A stretch of DNA of 5,850 bases from Gammaproteobacteria bacterium (lineage in GTDB: Bacteria; Pseudomonadota; Gammaproteobacteria; Steroidobacterales; SZUA-146). The notes below the pieces were generated by a model, which was given only the letters and a program-made list of their open reading frames with translations, was not told the origin of the DNA and did no database searches. The translations under genes and the position numbers were made by a program. The DNA is taken from assembly GCA_013002925.1 (NCBI GenBank), contig JABDLQ010000024.1, forward strand, positions 1 to 5,850. The letters are read 5' to 3'. Positions within the stretch are counted from its first letter, which is position 1. Each line of letters opens with the position of its first letter. This document shows, in pieces, positions 5,110 through 5,850 of this stretch.

Positions 5110-5391
5110 ATGACTGAAGAAGCAAACAAGACAATTACCAAGGCAAAGCGCACGATCACTGGCAAAGTCGTCAGCGACAAGATGGAGAAATCCATCACTG
5201 TGGCGATTGAGCGCAAAGTCAAACACCCGATGTACGGTAAATACGTCACGCGCACCACCAAGCTGATGGCGCATGATGAAAATAATGATGCACAGGCCGG
5301 TGATACCGTGGCCTTGTCGGAGTGCCGGCCGCGGTCCAAGCGTAAAGCCTGGGAGCTGGTTGGAGTGGTGGAGCGTGCGCGCACACGCTGA
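5110..5391 (+). CDS. rpsQ: 30S ribosomal protein S17
   Basis: S17 is an early-binding 30S protein with an OB fold that organises the 5' domain of 16S rRNA. The product is 93 residues against 84 in E. coli. The core is clear: GKVVSDKMEKSITVAIERKVKHP (18-40), MYGKYVTRTTKL (41-52), AHDENNDAQAGDTV (54-67) and ECRPRSKRKAWELVGVVE (71-88). The extra length is mostly eight residues at the N-terminus (charged, EEANKTITKAK). No later in-frame start codon precedes the core, so the extension is real. AGG at 5099-5101 is the likely, rather weak, Shine-Dalgarno. It is the last gene of the classical S10 operon; a 47-base gap then leads to rplN. Confidence 0.96.
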   Translation: MTEEANKTITKAKRTITGKVVSDKMEKSITVAIERKVKHPMYGKYVTRTTKLMAHDENNDAQAGDTVALSECRPRSKRKAWELVGVVERARTR

Positions 5392-5438
5392 GCGTTGCCG
5401 CTGCAGAATTAACGAATAATTATTTTGGAATATTAGCC

Positions 5439-5807
5439 ATGATTCAGATGCAAACAATTTTAAACGCGGCCGATAACAGCGGTGCGCGGCGTTTGATGTG
5501 CATCAAAGTGCTGGGTGGGTCTAAGCGCCGCTATGCGGGTGTCGGCGATGTGATCAAAGTCAGCGTCAAGGATGCGATCCCGCGTGGCAAAGTGAAAAAG
5601 GGCGAGATCTACAACGCGGTGGTCGTCAGAACACGCAAAGGTGTACGCCGCCCCGATGGTCAGTTGATTCGCTTTGACGGCAATGCCGCCGTGTTGCTTA
5701 ACGCGCGTCTCGAACCCATCGGCACACGTATTTTTGGCCCGGTGACTCGCGAGTTGCGTGGCAGCAAGTTTATGAAAATTGTTTCTCTGGCACCTGAAGT
5801 TCTCTAG
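5439..5807 (+). CDS. rplN: 50S ribosomal protein L14
   Basis: L14 is a 50S interface protein forming bridges to the 30S subunit, and it is the binding site of the silencing factor RsfS in bacteria. The 122-residue product (123 in E. coli) is highly conserved: MIQMQTILNAADNSGARRLM (1-20), CIKVLGGSKRRYAGVGDVI (21-39), AIPRGKVKKGE (47-57), VVRTRKGVRRPDG (62-74), IRFDGNAAVLLN (77-88), and RIFGPVTRELR (97-107) with the ending IVSLAPEVL. GGAA at 5427-5430 is the likely ribosome-binding site. It is the first gene of the spc operon in E. coli; here the preceding gap is short and transcription probably continues from rpsQ. Confidence 0.98.
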   Translation: MIQMQTILNAADNSGARRLMCIKVLGGSKRRYAGVGDVIKVSVKDAIPRGKVKKGEIYNAVVVRTRKGVRRPDGQLIRFDGNAAVLLNARLEPIGTRIFGPVTRELRGSKFMKIVSLAPEVL

Positions 5808-5828
5808 GACTGGAGATAGGAATCCGAC

Positions 5829-5850
5829 ATGCACAAGATCAGAAAAGGCG
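5829..5850 (+). CDS. rplX: 50S ribosomal protein L24, start (3' partial)
   Basis: Only seven complete codons are visible, encoding MHKIRKG, before the window ends. This agrees with the KIR(R/K)-D/G start of L24, an assembly initiator of the 50S subunit located near the tunnel exit, and with the invariant order rplN-rplX. ATAGGAA at 5816-5822 supplies a well-spaced Shine-Dalgarno about seven bases before ATG. The gap after rplN is 21 bases. Identification depends mostly on gene order. Confidence 0.85.

Noticed and set aside
5395..5423. TTGCCG / AATTAT as an spc promoter
   Set aside because: Both hexamers match only four of six consensus bases, and the resulting transcript would begin inside the rplN ribosome-binding site.
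1..5850. Mobile elements, CRISPR arrays, tRNA or rRNA genes, frameshifts or foreign genes
   Set aside because: None seen. All genes are intact and in the conserved ribosomal order, with no direct repeats, inverted terminal repeats or unrelated insertions.

Overview
This is a chromosomal ribosomal-protein block in which every gene lies on the + strand, in the order tuf (3' end) - rpsJ - rplC - rplD - rplW - rplB - rpsS - rplV - rpsC - rplP - rpmC - rpsQ - rplN - rplX (5' end). It is the junction of the str operon (ending in EF-Tu), the complete S10 operon, and the start of the spc operon. The proteins resemble gammaproteobacterial homologues most closely: L4 begins MQLN as I recall it for Pseudomonas, L3, L16 and L29 align almost without gaps to E. 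coli, and S10 is 104 residues long. Base composition is moderate to fairly GC-rich by eye. I infer a gammaproteobacterium outside the Enterobacteriaceae, because tuf sits directly upstream of rpsJ; the genus cannot be read from this window.

Layout: 1-134 is the EF-Tu C-terminus. 135-199 is a 65-base spacer holding a strong 9-bp GC-rich hairpin. 200-514 is rpsJ. 515-728 is a 214-base non-coding gap, by far the longest in the window, with a consensus-like sigma70 promoter (TTGAAT - 18 bp - TATAAT) overlapping the end of rpsJ, followed by about 188 bases of densely self-complementary sequence. 729-5391 carries rplC to rpsQ, tightly packed with gaps of 7 to 36 bases and two stop/start overlaps (rplD/rplW and rplP/rpmC). 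5392-5438 is the S10/spc boundary, AT-rich but without a convincing promoter. rplN and the start of rplX follow.

The genes encode 30S proteins (S10, S19, S3, S17) and 50S proteins (L3, L4, L23, L2, L22, L16, L29, L14, L24), plus the elongation factor that brings aminoacyl-tRNA to the ribosome. Close spacing, stop codons that overlap the next Shine-Dalgarno, and start/stop overlaps point to co-transcription and translational coupling, giving near-equal output.

The coding content is ordinary. The point of interest is the rpsJ-rplC gap. In E. coli the S10 operon's L4-responsive leader lies upstream of rpsJ. Here a promoter and a leader of similar length lie downstream of rpsJ and just ahead of rplC-rplD (L3-L4). 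This suggests that rpsJ belongs to the tuf transcript and that the rest of the operon has its own promoter and perhaps its own RNA-based autoregulation. Within the leader, one segment (573-580) can pair either upstream or downstream, as expected of a conformational switch. These are sequence-based inferences, not demonstrated functions.
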